From: an uncultured Roseburia sp.
Lineage (GTDB): Bacteria; Bacillota; Clostridia; Lachnospirales; Lachnospiraceae
Assembly: GCA_900550935.1 (NCBI GenBank)
Contig: URUD01000035.1
Location: 1-30,876 of the forward strand
Direction of reading: 5' to 3'
DNA: 30,876 nucleotides
Shown here: in pieces, positions 24,003 through 30,876 of the stretch
Position numbering within the stretch: position 1 is the first letter of the stretch
Layout: every line of letters begins with the position of its first letter
Program-made: the position numbers and the translations under genes
The notes under the pieces: generated by a model
The model's database searches: none
What the model was told of the DNA's origin: nothing
The model's input: the letters and a program-made list of their open reading frames with translations, nothing else

Positions 24003-25526
24003 TTATTCCTCCATACGCCCTGCGATCTCTTCCAGCACTTCTTTGTAACGCTTCATCATTTTCGCATGGTTTTTTGTTAATTCTGTTTCATTGCAGCCTC
24101 TGGCCGCTGCCTCCTGTGCCTTTGCAAGCTCAAACAAAGACTCCGCTCCAATTCCAAGAGACGAACTCTTTAAGGAGTGTACCTGTGTCGTATATGCGTT
24201 CCAGTTCTTTTTACCATAAGCCTCTTCCAGTTCCGGTATCGCCCTTTTTGCAAAATCAGAATAGATCTGCAATACCTCCTCGTAATCCTCTTTGTTTCCT
24301 CCGCAGTAATTAATCCCCATCTTTTCATTGATCCAGTGTTTTCCGGCTGCATCCTGCATAACATCTTCTTTTTCCCCATTTAATGCAGCTGCTACATCTG
24401 GCAGATAAAGAGGCTTATGGACATGGATAAAATGTTTTGCCCTTCCTCCGGTCGTATTTTCATTTAATAAGATCACAACCGGCAGTTCCTCTGCCAGTGC
24501 TTCGAAATATTCCATCTCCTCGCGGTACTCGTCCCCGGAAATAAACACATGGCTGTAGCGGACACGTTCGATCTTGCGCTTTACCTCTGCCAGATTACGG
24601 CAGAAATCTATCGGCACCTCAAGCTGTTCCGCCATATGCTTTAGTGCTGTAACATATCCATCCCGGAGCAGATTATATTTGAATTTATCCTGATCCGTAT
24701 AAGCAAGAAAACACATCCGCTCTCTGCCGTCAAAATGTGCTAGCGGTGTTTCGTTCACAACCTTTTGTGGCAGCACCACCTGAAAGATACTTCCTGCTCC
24801 CGGCATACTTTTTACGGAAATGAATCCATGCATTGCATCCACAAGGCGGCGGGTCATGGCAAGTCCAATCCCAAGCCCACTGTTTGCCCGCTGCTTCGTC
24901 TGCACACCATAGGTGCCTTTTGCAAAAAGCAGGTCGATCTGTTCCGGTGACATGCCACTCCCGGTATCGATCACCTGGATACAGAGGTTAATACCATAAC
25001 TCTCTTTTCGTTTGGTTGCACGGATGATCACACCTCCATCCTCCGTGTACCAGACTGCATTGCGCACCAGGTTATAGAGAATGCGGCGGATCTTCTCCGC
25101 ATCACCGTATAACTGCTGTGGCATACCGACCTCACAGTCTACGATCAGTTCCAACGGCTTTTCCCGTCTTTCAAGCATTGCCATGCGAAGTGTATCCTTT
25201 AAGATGGCAGACAGATCATAGTCCTGCTCGTTTAACTCTGCATTGCCCTGTTCCAGTTCCGAAAAATCGGAAATATCCTCAGCGATGTTCTGCAATCCAC
25301 GCTCTGCACAAAGGATCTCCTGCGCGAGCCGTTTTGTCTCCTCCGTCTGCCCCTGCTGCAAAAGCAGCTCCGTCTGTTCGCGGATCGCATCCAGTCTCGT
25401 TTCCATCTCTCTGGAGATTGCAGCAATAAACGCATCCTTTTGCTGTTCTTTCTGCCACAGCTCATTTAATTCTTCTTTTTCTTCCTGCTTCCGGTGTATC
25501 CATCTGTAAAACCCGTTTTCTGGCAT
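24003..25526 (-). CDS. Soluble histidine-kinase-like protein lacking phosphoacceptor His, with degenerate receiver and Hpt domain
   Basis: A 507-residue cytoplasmic protein without membrane helices. Residues 28-95 match a HisKA dimerisation helix, but where kinases read SHE-[IL]-R-T-P this one reads SREMETRL: Arg39 replaces the His. The HATPase keeps the N-box (Asn156 in NLVRNAVWYT), DTGSGM at 187-192 and GLGIGLA, so ATP binding looks intact. Residues about 270-385 look like a receiver fold, but the phosphoacceptor position is Ser330 (HVFIS), with the Lys-Pro pair at 371-372 kept. The C-terminal Hpt (about 405-505) has His450 in HSLKSSS and looks functional. It overlaps neither neighbour; the hybrid kinase begins 1 base after its stop, so the two are expressed together. 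A weak promoter candidate lies at 25562-25590. Confidence 0.88.
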   Translation of the reverse strand: MPENGFYRWIHRKQEEKEELNELWQKEQQKDAFIAAISREMETRLDAIREQTELLLQQGQTEETKRLAQEILCAERGLQNIAEDISDFSELEQGNAELNEQDYDLSAILKDTLRMAMLERREKPLELIVDCEVGMPQQLYGDAEKIRRILYNLVRNAVWYTEDGGVIIRATKRKESYGINLCIQVIDTGSGMSPEQIDLLFAKGTYGVQTKQRANSGLGIGLAMTRRLVDAMHGFISVKSMPGAGSIFQVVLPQKVVNETPLAHFDGRERMCFLAYTDQDKFKYNLLRDGYVTALKHMAEQLEVPIDFCRNLAEVKRKIERVRYSHVFISGDEYREEMEYFEALAEELPVVILLNENTTGGRAKHFIHVHKPLYLPDVAAALNGEKEDVMQDAAGKHWINEKMGINYCGGNKEDYEEVLQIYSDFAKRAIPELEEAYGKKNWNAYTTQVHSLKSSSLGIGAESLFELAKAQEAAARGCNETELTKNHAKMMKRYKEVLEEIAGRMEE

Positions 25527-25561
25527 ATACTCTTCCTCTACTGTTCTTCTGTCTATCTCCT

Positions 25562-25590
25562 AACGTAGCAGACTTTTCCTTTTTTTTCAA
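25562..25590 (-). promoter_or_regulatory. Weak promoter candidate for two-kinase operon
   Basis: TTGAAA (25585-25590, minus strand) is followed after 17 bases by TACGTT (25562-25567), a poor -10. It sits 36 bases before the first gene's ATG, in an 86-base gap after the carboxypeptidase. Expression from the upstream carboxypeptidase promoter is an alternative, since no terminator was seen in the gap. Confidence 0.3.
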
Positions 25591-25612
25591 TGTGTCATTC
25601 GTAACACAATTT

Positions 25613-26821
25613 TTAAAATAATTCAAATAATTCCAGCGTCTGTATGATACACCAGGAATAATCGATTTTTTCTGCTGCATTCTTTGTCCGGATCGGACAT
25701 TCCAGGATGATCTCATCGCCCAGACGATAGGTCACTTTGCCGATATAGCTTCCTTTCCCAACCGGAGCCTGTAATGTGGGTGCGATCTCATAGTCCGCAC
25801 GAAACTGCGTTCCTTTTTCGATCAGCATACCTGTCTCTTCTTTCGGTTGTTCCACAACGACATCCATATAAACCGCATCTCCGATCTTATTTCCCTGTCC
25901 ATCTGCCACCAGGATCGGCGAAAACATTTTCTCCGTCACAGACACCTCATTTAGACTGTGCCATTCAAACTGCTGCAATCCATAATTCATCAGCTTTTTC
26001 GTATCCGACCATTTATAAGTCTTATTATTCGGCCATCCACATGCTAAAAGTGCCACAATATAGCTTTTTCCATCCCGCTCTAAGGCTCCCACATAACAGT
26101 AGCCAGCCGTTCCGGTAAATCCGGTCTTTCCGGAAAGTGCGCCGTCCATCATCGTAAGGAACGCATTGTGGTTGTTGCAGTGATAACTGCTCCTTCCATC
26201 ACAATCCGAAAATCCGTATTGTGCTCTCTGTGTGATTGCAAGAAACTCCTCACGTTTCGGAGAATTTTTAATACAGTAACGCATGATCTGTGCCAGATCC
26301 GATGCCGTCGTATGGTGAAACCCGGTCGCATCTTTCGCATCCAGACCGTTTGGTGTGATAAAATAACTGTCCTTGCATCCGATCTCTGCTGCCTTATCAT
26401 TCATTAGTCCAGCGAATCCCTCCACGTTTCCTCCGATATGCTCAGCGATCGCCACCGCACAGTCATTAAAGGATTCTAACATCAGCCCGTATAACAGATC
26501 CTTTAAATAAAATTTCTGTCCCACACGCATGCCAAGATGCACCCTGGGCTGGGATGCCGCAAGCGGACTCACTTCCACCACACTGTCTAAGTTACCGTTT
26601 TCCAATGCGAGGATACAGGTCAGTATTTTGGTCGTACTTGCATTTGCCATTGCAGCCGTTCCATTTTTTTCATATAAGATTCTGCCGGAATCGGCATCCA
26701 TTAAAACTGCCGCCTTTGCATACAGTTCGCCCGGTCCCTCTGCTTCCTCTGCGAAAACAGGCATGCTGCTCTGCAGCAAAAGCACGCCTATCATTATGAC
26801 ACATACAAACTTTCGATACAT
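25613..26821 (-). CDS. D-alanyl-D-alanine carboxypeptidase (DacF-like, low-molecular-weight PBP)
   Basis: A 402-residue class C-type low-molecular-weight penicillin-binding protein that trims the terminal D-Ala from peptidoglycan stem peptides. A signal peptide covers about residues 1-24 (VFAEE cleavage region). Catalytic motifs are STTK (Ser62, Lys65), SFN (Ser117, Asn119) where most family members have SGN or SAN, and KTG (232-234). A beta-rich PBP5-type C-terminal domain follows from about 290, and the end (IDYSWCIIQTLELFELF) is hydrophobic or amphipathic, possibly the membrane anchor. It is downstream of scpB but separated by the scpB terminator, so it needs its own promoter, which I could not define in the 80-base gap. 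Confidence 0.93.
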   Translation of the reverse strand: MYRKFVCVIMIGVLLLQSSMPVFAEEAEGPGELYAKAAVLMDADSGRILYEKNGTAAMANASTTKILTCILALENGNLDSVVEVSPLAASQPRVHLGMRVGQKFYLKDLLYGLMLESFNDCAVAIAEHIGGNVEGFAGLMNDKAAEIGCKDSYFITPNGLDAKDATGFHHTTASDLAQIMRYCIKNSPKREEFLAITQRAQYGFSDCDGRSSYHCNNHNAFLTMMDGALSGKTGFTGTAGYCYVGALERDGKSYIVALLACGWPNNKTYKWSDTKKLMNYGLQQFEWHSLNEVSVTEKMFSPILVADGQGNKIGDAVYMDVVVEQPKEETGMLIEKGTQFRADYEIAPTLQAPVGKGSYIGKVTYRLGDEIILECPIRTKNAAEKIDYSWCIIQTLELFELF

Positions 26822-26887
26822 ACGGCAATTCCGTCCTTCCGATGTAATCGTTTCATACCTATGAGGGCGGTAAAAAATTTATGACAG

Positions 26888-26916
26888 AAAAAAAGCCGGA
26901 CATCAGATGTCCAGCT
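26888..26916 (-). terminator. Intrinsic terminator of scpAB, overlapping scpB 3' end
   Basis: The minus strand forms AGCTGGACA / TGTCCGGCT (one G-T pair) with a 5-base loop TCTGA, followed by T7. The arms lie at 26908-26916 and 26894-26902. The scpB stop TGA is inside the loop, so the final coding codons form one arm. Confidence 0.9.
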
Positions 26917-27472
26917 TCATGTGCATCTCTGCTTCTGCTTCCTGTTTAAATTCCTCTACCTGTACCGGATTTAACACCGGCAGTTCGTCGATCGACTGTA
27001 CGCCAAAACTCCGCAGAAATTCTTCTGTCGTACCAAACAATAGAGGTCTGCCCGGCGCATCGAGTCTGCCCAGCTCACAGACCAGATTGTATTCCACCAA
27101 TTTGTTGACTGCATGATCACAGGAAACACCACGGATCTTTTCGATCTCCGCCTTTGTGATCGGCTGTTTGTATGCGATGATCGAAAGTGTCTCCAAAAGG
27201 ACATCCGTCAGTGCATGCCGCTTTGGCTGTTTTGCGATCCGGATCAGATACTCGTACATCTCGCTTTTGGTGCACATCTGATAGGAACTATCCAGTTCCA
27301 CGATCTTAACTCCGCTTTCCGGTCTCTCGTAATGTTCCATCATCTGTTCGATGATCTCTTTTGTCTGCTTTGTATCCAGTTCGATCGCGGATGCAATCTT
27401 TTCCAGTTCTACGGAATTGCCCATGGTAAATAATATTGCCTCTATGATCGCCTCGTAGTTATTGTTCTCCAT
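26903..27472 (-). CDS. scpB: Segregation and condensation protein B
   Basis: A 189-residue winged-helix protein, the kleisin-associated partner of ScpA and SMC in bacterial condensin, needed for chromosome compaction and segregation. AIIEAILFTMGNSVELEKIA begins the first winged helix; ALTDVLLETLSIIAYKQPITKAEIEKIRGV and GRPLLFGTTEEFLRSFGV are family signatures. The ATG at 27472 is chosen over an upstream in-frame start because GGAG lies 5 bases before it and the protein then begins like other ScpBs; it starts 13 bases after the scpA stop. Its last codons contribute to the terminator hairpin. Confidence 0.97.
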   Translation of the reverse strand: MENNNYEAIIEAILFTMGNSVELEKIASAIELDTKQTKEIIEQMMEHYERPESGVKIVELDSSYQMCTKSEMYEYLIRIAKQPKRHALTDVLLETLSIIAYKQPITKAEIEKIRGVSCDHAVNKLVEYNLVCELGRLDAPGRPLLFGTTEEFLRSFGVQSIDELPVLNPVQVEEFKQEAEAEMHMKLDI

Positions 27473-27485
27473 ACAGACTCCTTTT

Positions 27486-28235
27486 CTATGCAACAATCTT
27501 CGACTGTATCCTGATATCGTCAAATGTGTATTCCTGGGAAATCAAGATCTTTCCCATCTTCATCAGCTCCAATATCGCCAGAAAAGTAACAATGACTTCC
27601 ATCTTGGAACACTGTTCCTCAAGCAGGCTGCGAAAGCTGAACTGTCCATGTGTCATGCAGTACGCTTCAAGTTCTGCCATCTTGTCCGACAGGGAAACTT
27701 CCTCTTTTTCAATCTTGCCAAATTTGGAACGGATCGGGTCGATCTTGTCCGTCTGTTTCTTCATGATCGATTTAAAGATATCGTTGAGCTTCGCCAAGGT
27801 CAGCCCTGACACCAGTTCACTTAAATCAACCGGTTCTTCGTACTCTGCCACTTCCGGCGGTATCGTCGGCTCCTTGAACAGCACCCTTGCCGCATCCATC
27901 TGTCTGTCGCGCAGCTCATACGCCATACATTTATACATCTTATATTCCAGTAACTGCTGCACCAGTTCCGCACGTGGGTCGCTTTCTTCCTCTTCCCCGG
28001 TCTCTTTTGCCGGAAGCAGCATTCTGGATTTGATATCGATCAGCGTCGCAGCCATTACCAGAAACTCACTCATCACATTTAAATCCTGCCGTTTCATCTC
28101 TGCTATGTATTCCATATACTGATTGGTGATCTCTACGATCGGAATATCATAAATATTTACTTTATTTTTTTCCAGAAGATGCAGCAGCAGATCCAGCGGC
28201 CCCTCAAATGCCTGCAGTTTGACTGTTAATTCCAT
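27486..28235 (-). CDS. scpA: Segregation and condensation protein A (kleisin)
   Basis: A 249-residue kleisin that bridges the SMC heads. The start VKLQAFEGPLDLLLHLLEKNK is the canonical N-terminal SMC-neck binding helix region; IDIKSRMLLP follows at about residue 80, and the C-terminal winged helix (MEVIVTFLAILELMKMGKI) is intact. The ATG at 28235 has GGGAG about 7 bases upstream; an earlier TTG in frame at 28253 lacks a ribosome site and would overlap this one. The promoter is at 28278-28306, and scpB follows after 13 bases. Confidence 0.97.
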   Translation of the reverse strand: MELTVKLQAFEGPLDLLLHLLEKNKVNIYDIPIVEITNQYMEYIAEMKRQDLNVMSEFLVMAATLIDIKSRMLLPAKETGEEEESDPRAELVQQLLEYKMYKCMAYELRDRQMDAARVLFKEPTIPPEVAEYEEPVDLSELVSGLTLAKLNDIFKSIMKKQTDKIDPIRSKFGKIEKEEVSLSDKMAELEAYCMTHGQFSFRSLLEEQCSKMEVIVTFLAILELMKMGKILISQEYTFDDIRIQSKIVA

Positions 28236-28277
28236 TTCTCTTCTCCCAAGCAACGCTCTTTTCCATTCAACCTTAAT

Positions 28278-28306
28278 ATTTTACTCTGCTTTCTTTTAAA
28301 ATTCAA
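28278..28306 (-). promoter_or_regulatory. Sigma-A promoter of scpAB
   Basis: On the minus strand TTGAAT (28301-28306), a 17-base spacer and TAAAAT (28278-28283). It is 43 bases upstream of the scpA ATG, in the divergent gap shared with the plus-strand carboxypeptidase. Confidence 0.75.
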
Positions 28307-28312
28307 GTATAA

Positions 28313-28342
28313 AAGACATGCCACTCCTCTAAAATGTATTAT
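28313..28342 (+). promoter_or_regulatory. Promoter candidate for plus-strand carboxypeptidase
   Basis: AAGACA (28313-28318) and TATTAT (28337-28342) are 18 bases apart; both are partial matches. It places a start site just upstream of the AGGAGG at 28355-28360, so the leader would be very short. It lies back to back with the scpA promoter. Confidence 0.4.
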
Positions 28343-28367
28343 ATAAAGTGCTACAGGAGGCGTTTCC

Positions 28368-29537
28368 TTGAAACCTTTTCTTTCCCTCTTACTTTGCTTT
28401 TCCCTGCTTCTTTCCCCACTTTCAGCGATCAAAGCAGCAGAGATGGCGGATGCAGAGTTATCGATCTCTGCCCCCAGCGTTTTATTGATGGAGGCCTCTA
28501 CCGGTACCGTCATCTATGAAAAAAATTCCCATGAGATCCGGCATCCTGCCAGTATCACTAAGATCATGACCCTGATCCTGATCTTTGACGCACTTGCCAG
28601 TCATCAGATCTCGCTCTCCGATACGGTCACAGTCTCAGAACACGCCGCCAGCATGGGTGGTTCCCAGGTTTTCTTAGAACCTCAGGAAACCCAGACGGTC
28701 GATACCATGATCAAATGTATCAGTGTTGCAAGTGCAAACGATGCCTGCGTTGCCATGGCTGAATTTATCGCCGGTTCAGAGGAAGAATTTGTCCGTCAGA
28801 TGAACGAACGCGCCAAAGAACTTGGCATGAAGGACACCTCTTTTGTCAACTGCTGTGGTCTGGATGTTGACGGACATATGACCAGTGCCTATGATATCGC
28901 ATTAATGTCGCGGGAACTCATCACAAAATATCCCACCATCCATGATTACTGTACCATCTGGATGGAAAACATCACACACACCACAGCAAAAGGCTCCAGT
29001 GAATTTGGTCTGACCAACACCAACAAGCTGATCAAACAGTACCCTTACGCTACCGGCTTAAAGACCGGCTCCACCGGGCTCGCAAAATACTGTGTCTCTG
29101 CCACGGCAAAAAAAGATGACATGGAGCTGATCGCTGTCGTGATGGCTGCCCCGGATTACAAGATCCGGTTTTCCGATGCCGCCACCCTGTTGAATTACGG
29201 CTTTGGGAAATGCAGAGTCTATCAGGACAAAAATGACGATGCCCTCACTCCGCTTTCCGTGAAAAAAGGCATCGCCGACTCTGTTTCCATTTCTTATAAA
29301 GGTCCGTTCCAGTATATGACGACCGATGGCAAAGACCTGACCGGTGTAAAGAAGAAACTCGAACTGCCCGCGGAAGTCAAGGCTCCCATCCGCTCCGGTG
29401 AGGTTGCAGGAAAAGCCATCTATACCTTAGACGGTAAAACCATTGGTTCGGTTGATATCCTCTACGACAAAGATGTCGCTGCCGCAGTCTACCGGGATTA
29501 TTTTTACCGCACCCTGGCATATTTCACCCCGCTATAA
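28368..29537 (+). CDS. D-alanyl-D-alanine carboxypeptidase (low-molecular-weight PBP)
   Basis: A 389-residue secreted serine carboxypeptidase acting on peptidoglycan stem peptides. A signal peptide spans about residues 1-24. Catalytic motifs are SITK (Ser62, Lys65), SAN (122-124) and KTG (232-234). The PBP5-type C-terminal beta domain follows and the C-terminus (YRDYFYRTLAYFTPL) could anchor to the membrane. The start is TTG at 28368, fixed by AGGAGG 7 bases upstream (28355-28360) and by the signal peptide; no ATG in frame suits. It is the only plus-strand gene here, divergent from scpA and convergent with the cardiolipin synthase. It resembles the second carboxypeptidase at 25613-26821 in layout and motif spacing, suggesting an old duplication. 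Confidence 0.95.
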   Translation: MKPFLSLLLCFSLLLSPLSAIKAAEMADAELSISAPSVLLMEASTGTVIYEKNSHEIRHPASITKIMTLILIFDALASHQISLSDTVTVSEHAASMGGSQVFLEPQETQTVDTMIKCISVASANDACVAMAEFIAGSEEEFVRQMNERAKELGMKDTSFVNCCGLDVDGHMTSAYDIALMSRELITKYPTIHDYCTIWMENITHTTAKGSSEFGLTNTNKLIKQYPYATGLKTGSTGLAKYCVSATAKKDDMELIAVVMAAPDYKIRFSDAATLLNYGFGKCRVYQDKNDDALTPLSVKKGIADSVSISYKGPFQYMTTDGKDLTGVKKKLELPAEVKAPIRSGEVAGKAIYTLDGKTIGSVDILYDKDVAAAVYRDYFYRTLAYFTPL

Positions 29538-29559
29538 TAGCGGTACTATAACAGCGGTG
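29532..29559. repeat. Tandem 14-base repeat across convergent stop codons
   Basis: CTATAATAGCGGTA is followed directly by CTATAACAGCGGTG, matching at 12 of 14 positions. The first copy also forms part of a short hairpin, CCGCTA/TAGCGG (29529-29534 and 29538-29543), with the carboxypeptidase TAA in its loop. The convergent cardiolipin synthase stop is at 29546-29548. It has no T run, so terminator activity is doubtful. Confidence 0.45.
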
Positions 29560-30876
29560 CTACAAGGCGCATCAGGCTCTGTATGATACGCACCGGAAAC
29601 GGTCTGTTTTTGCAGAATGAAACATCCATTTCCTCTGATACCGCAAAGGTCTCCAGACAGTCTTCTTTGACCTGCATGACTGCCGTCGATCCATAGAGGA
29701 ATACACCGCACTCAAAATGCAGAAACAGACTGCGGAAATCCAGATTGATGCTTCCAACCGTTGCGATCTCATCATCACAGACAAAACACTTGGAGTGGAT
29801 AAATCCAGGAGTATACTGATAGATCTTTACCCCCGCCTCAAGCAGCGGTCTGTAATAGGACTGGGTCAGCAGATAGACTGTCTTTTTGTCCGGGATGCCC
29901 GGTGTCACGATCCTGACATCCACTCCTCTTTTTGCCGCATTGCAGAGCGTGATCAGCATCTCATGATCGATGATCAGGTATGGCGTATAGATATAGACGT
30001 AATTTTTTGCGGAACCGATGATATTCAGATAAATATTTTCTCCCACGTTTTCCATGTCAAGCGGACTGTCCCCATACGGCTGGACAAAGCCATCGCTCGG
30101 ACACACTTCCTGCTGATAAACAGATGGAAGAAATGCAGAATAATCCTCGGAAGAGCGTTTGATAAAATTCCACATTTCAAGAAACATCACAGTAAGGTTC
30201 CAGACTGCCTCTCCCTCGATACGGATGCCACAGTCCTTCCAGTAGCCAAACCGTGAGGTCAGGTTAATGTATTCGTCCGCAAGGTTGATCCCGCCGGTAA
30301 ACCCGATATTTCCATCCACCACGAAGATCTTGCGGTGGTCACGGTTATTCATGACCGTCGAAATAAGCGGCAGGAACGGATTAAATGTCACACAGGAGAT
30401 GCCTCTTGCCTCAAGCTTTTTAAAATATTTTGGCGGCAGGGTGTTCACGCATCCCACATCATCATAGATAAAGCGTACATCCACACCCTCTTTTGCCTTC
30501 TGTTCCAGAATATCGGCAATCTCATTAAACATGGAACCTTCCTCTACGATAAAGTACTCCATAAAAATAAAATGCCTTGCTCCCTTTAACGCCTCTATCA
30601 TATCCGGGAACATCTCTTCCCCACATTTATAATACTTCGCCGCTGTATGTTGATAGACCGGAAATCCTGCCCATTTGTCAATATAGGCCGACTGCCGGTA
30701 TGCATTTAAGTTTTCCTGTTTCAGTGCTTCTTTTGCCTGTTCATCTGGTTTCATCTGTTTTAAGACTTCTGCATTCACAGCATCCATCCGTTTTCTGGTT
30801 CCTCTGGTAAGCCCGGATCTGCCAAACAGGAAATATACCATTAATCCAAACAGTGGTGACAGTAAGATCAAAAATG
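29546..30876 (-). CDS. cls: Cardiolipin synthase, N-terminus cut by window edge
   Basis: A phospholipase-D-superfamily phosphatidyltransferase that joins two phosphatidylglycerols (or related donors) into cardiolipin at the membrane. Two HKD motifs are visible: HRKIFVVDGNIGFTGG in the first half and HSKCFVCDDEIATVGSINLD in the second. One membrane helix (LLSPLFGLMVYFLFG) is at the visible N-terminus, and the frame stays open to base 30876, so at least the first helix and true start lie outside the window; full-length family members have about 480-510 residues versus some 443 seen here. It converges with the plus-strand carboxypeptidase, 8 bases apart. Confidence 0.95.
   Translation of the reverse strand, partial: FLILLSPLFGLMVYFLFGRSGLTRGTRKRMDAVNAEVLKQMKPDEQAKEALKQENLNAYRQSAYIDKWAGFPVYQHTAAKYYKCGEEMFPDMIEALKGARHFIFMEYFIVEEGSMFNEIADILEQKAKEGVDVRFIYDDVGCVNTLPPKYFKKLEARGISCVTFNPFLPLISTVMNNRDHRKIFVVDGNIGFTGGINLADEYINLTSRFGYWKDCGIRIEGEAVWNLTVMFLEMWNFIKRSSEDYSAFLPSVYQQEVCPSDGFVQPYGDSPLDMENVGENIYLNIIGSAKNYVYIYTPYLIIDHEMLITLCNAAKRGVDVRIVTPGIPDKKTVYLLTQSYYRPLLEAGVKIYQYTPGFIHSKCFVCDDEIATVGSINLDFRSLFLHFECGVFLYGSTAVMQVKEDCLETFAVSEEMDVSFCKNRPFPVRIIQSLMRLVAPLL

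Noticed and set aside
27526..28122. 198-codon open frame on the plus strand
   Set aside because: It lies wholly opposite scpA, whose motifs are clear; composition and Ser-rich translation are typical of an antisense shadow and no ribosome site is seen.
28226..28513. 95-codon minus-strand frame covering the scpA upstream region
   Set aside because: It overlaps both the scpA start and the opposite carboxypeptidase gene, has no ribosome site, and its frame shows no family motif.
29529..29543. Short hairpin between convergent genes as a bidirectional terminator
   Set aside because: The stem is only 6 base pairs with a 3-base loop, and no T run follows on either strand.
29717..30256. 179-codon open frame on the plus strand
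   Set aside because: Antisense to the cardiolipin synthase HKD region; no recognisable motif.

Overview
The window looks like a chromosomal segment of a gut-type Clostridia, most likely Lachnospiraceae (Roseburia/Agathobacter-like). This is inferred from the gene content: an HI0933-type flavoprotein, cmk and ispH in a row, a multi-subunit biotin-dependent Na+ decarboxylase, scpAB next to D,D-carboxypeptidases, strong AGGAGG ribosome sites and frequent TTG/GTG starts. No rRNA, tRNA, CRISPR array, insertion sequence or prophage gene was seen. Nearly everything is on the minus strand; one D,D-carboxypeptidase is on the plus strand.

Reading in the direction of minus-strand transcription (right to left): a cardiolipin synthase, cut by the right edge, converges on the plus-strand carboxypeptidase. 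That gene is divergent from scpA-scpB, which end in a clear intrinsic terminator. A second carboxypeptidase follows. Next is a two-gene signalling operon. Its first product (24003-25526) is a soluble histidine-kinase-like protein that lacks the phosphoacceptor His, has a receiver-like domain lacking the Asp, and carries an intact Hpt domain. Its second product (21308-24001) is a membrane hybrid histidine kinase with an intact receiver and a complete C-terminal DegV/FakB-like (fatty-acid-binding family) domain. Together they have the parts of a His-Asp-His phosphorelay split over two proteins. No DNA-binding response regulator is present. This is the most unusual content of the window.

Immediately downstream, with its own strong promoter, is a five-gene decarboxylase operon: MmdA-type acyl-CoA carboxyltransferase, OadG-like lipoprotein, biotin carrier, Na+-pumping beta subunit and OadA/5S-type carboxyltransferase. 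It ends in a textbook terminator at 15941-15968. A homomultimeric-type ABC exporter follows.

From a sigma-A-like promoter at 14007-14035 starts a tightly packed surface-glycan operon: GT2 glycosyltransferase, polytopic GT-C-like protein, GtrA, SDR epimerase, sugar nucleotidyltransferase, a fused flippase-like/kinase-like protein, HAD phosphatase, a second large GT-C-like protein and a WbqC-family protein. Several junctions are 4-base overlaps with TTG or GTG starts and good ribosome sites, suggesting translational coupling. The genes plausibly make an activated sugar or related substituent, transfer it to a polyprenyl carrier, flip it and attach it outside the cell. The left end returns to housekeeping: an RpiR-family regulator, the HI0933-family flavoprotein, cmk, and ispH running off the window.

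No stretch over 300 bases lacks a gene. The largest gaps, about 160 bases before mmdA and about 130 bases between the divergent scpA and carboxypeptidase, hold promoters. Family assignments were made by eye from motifs; no database search was run.
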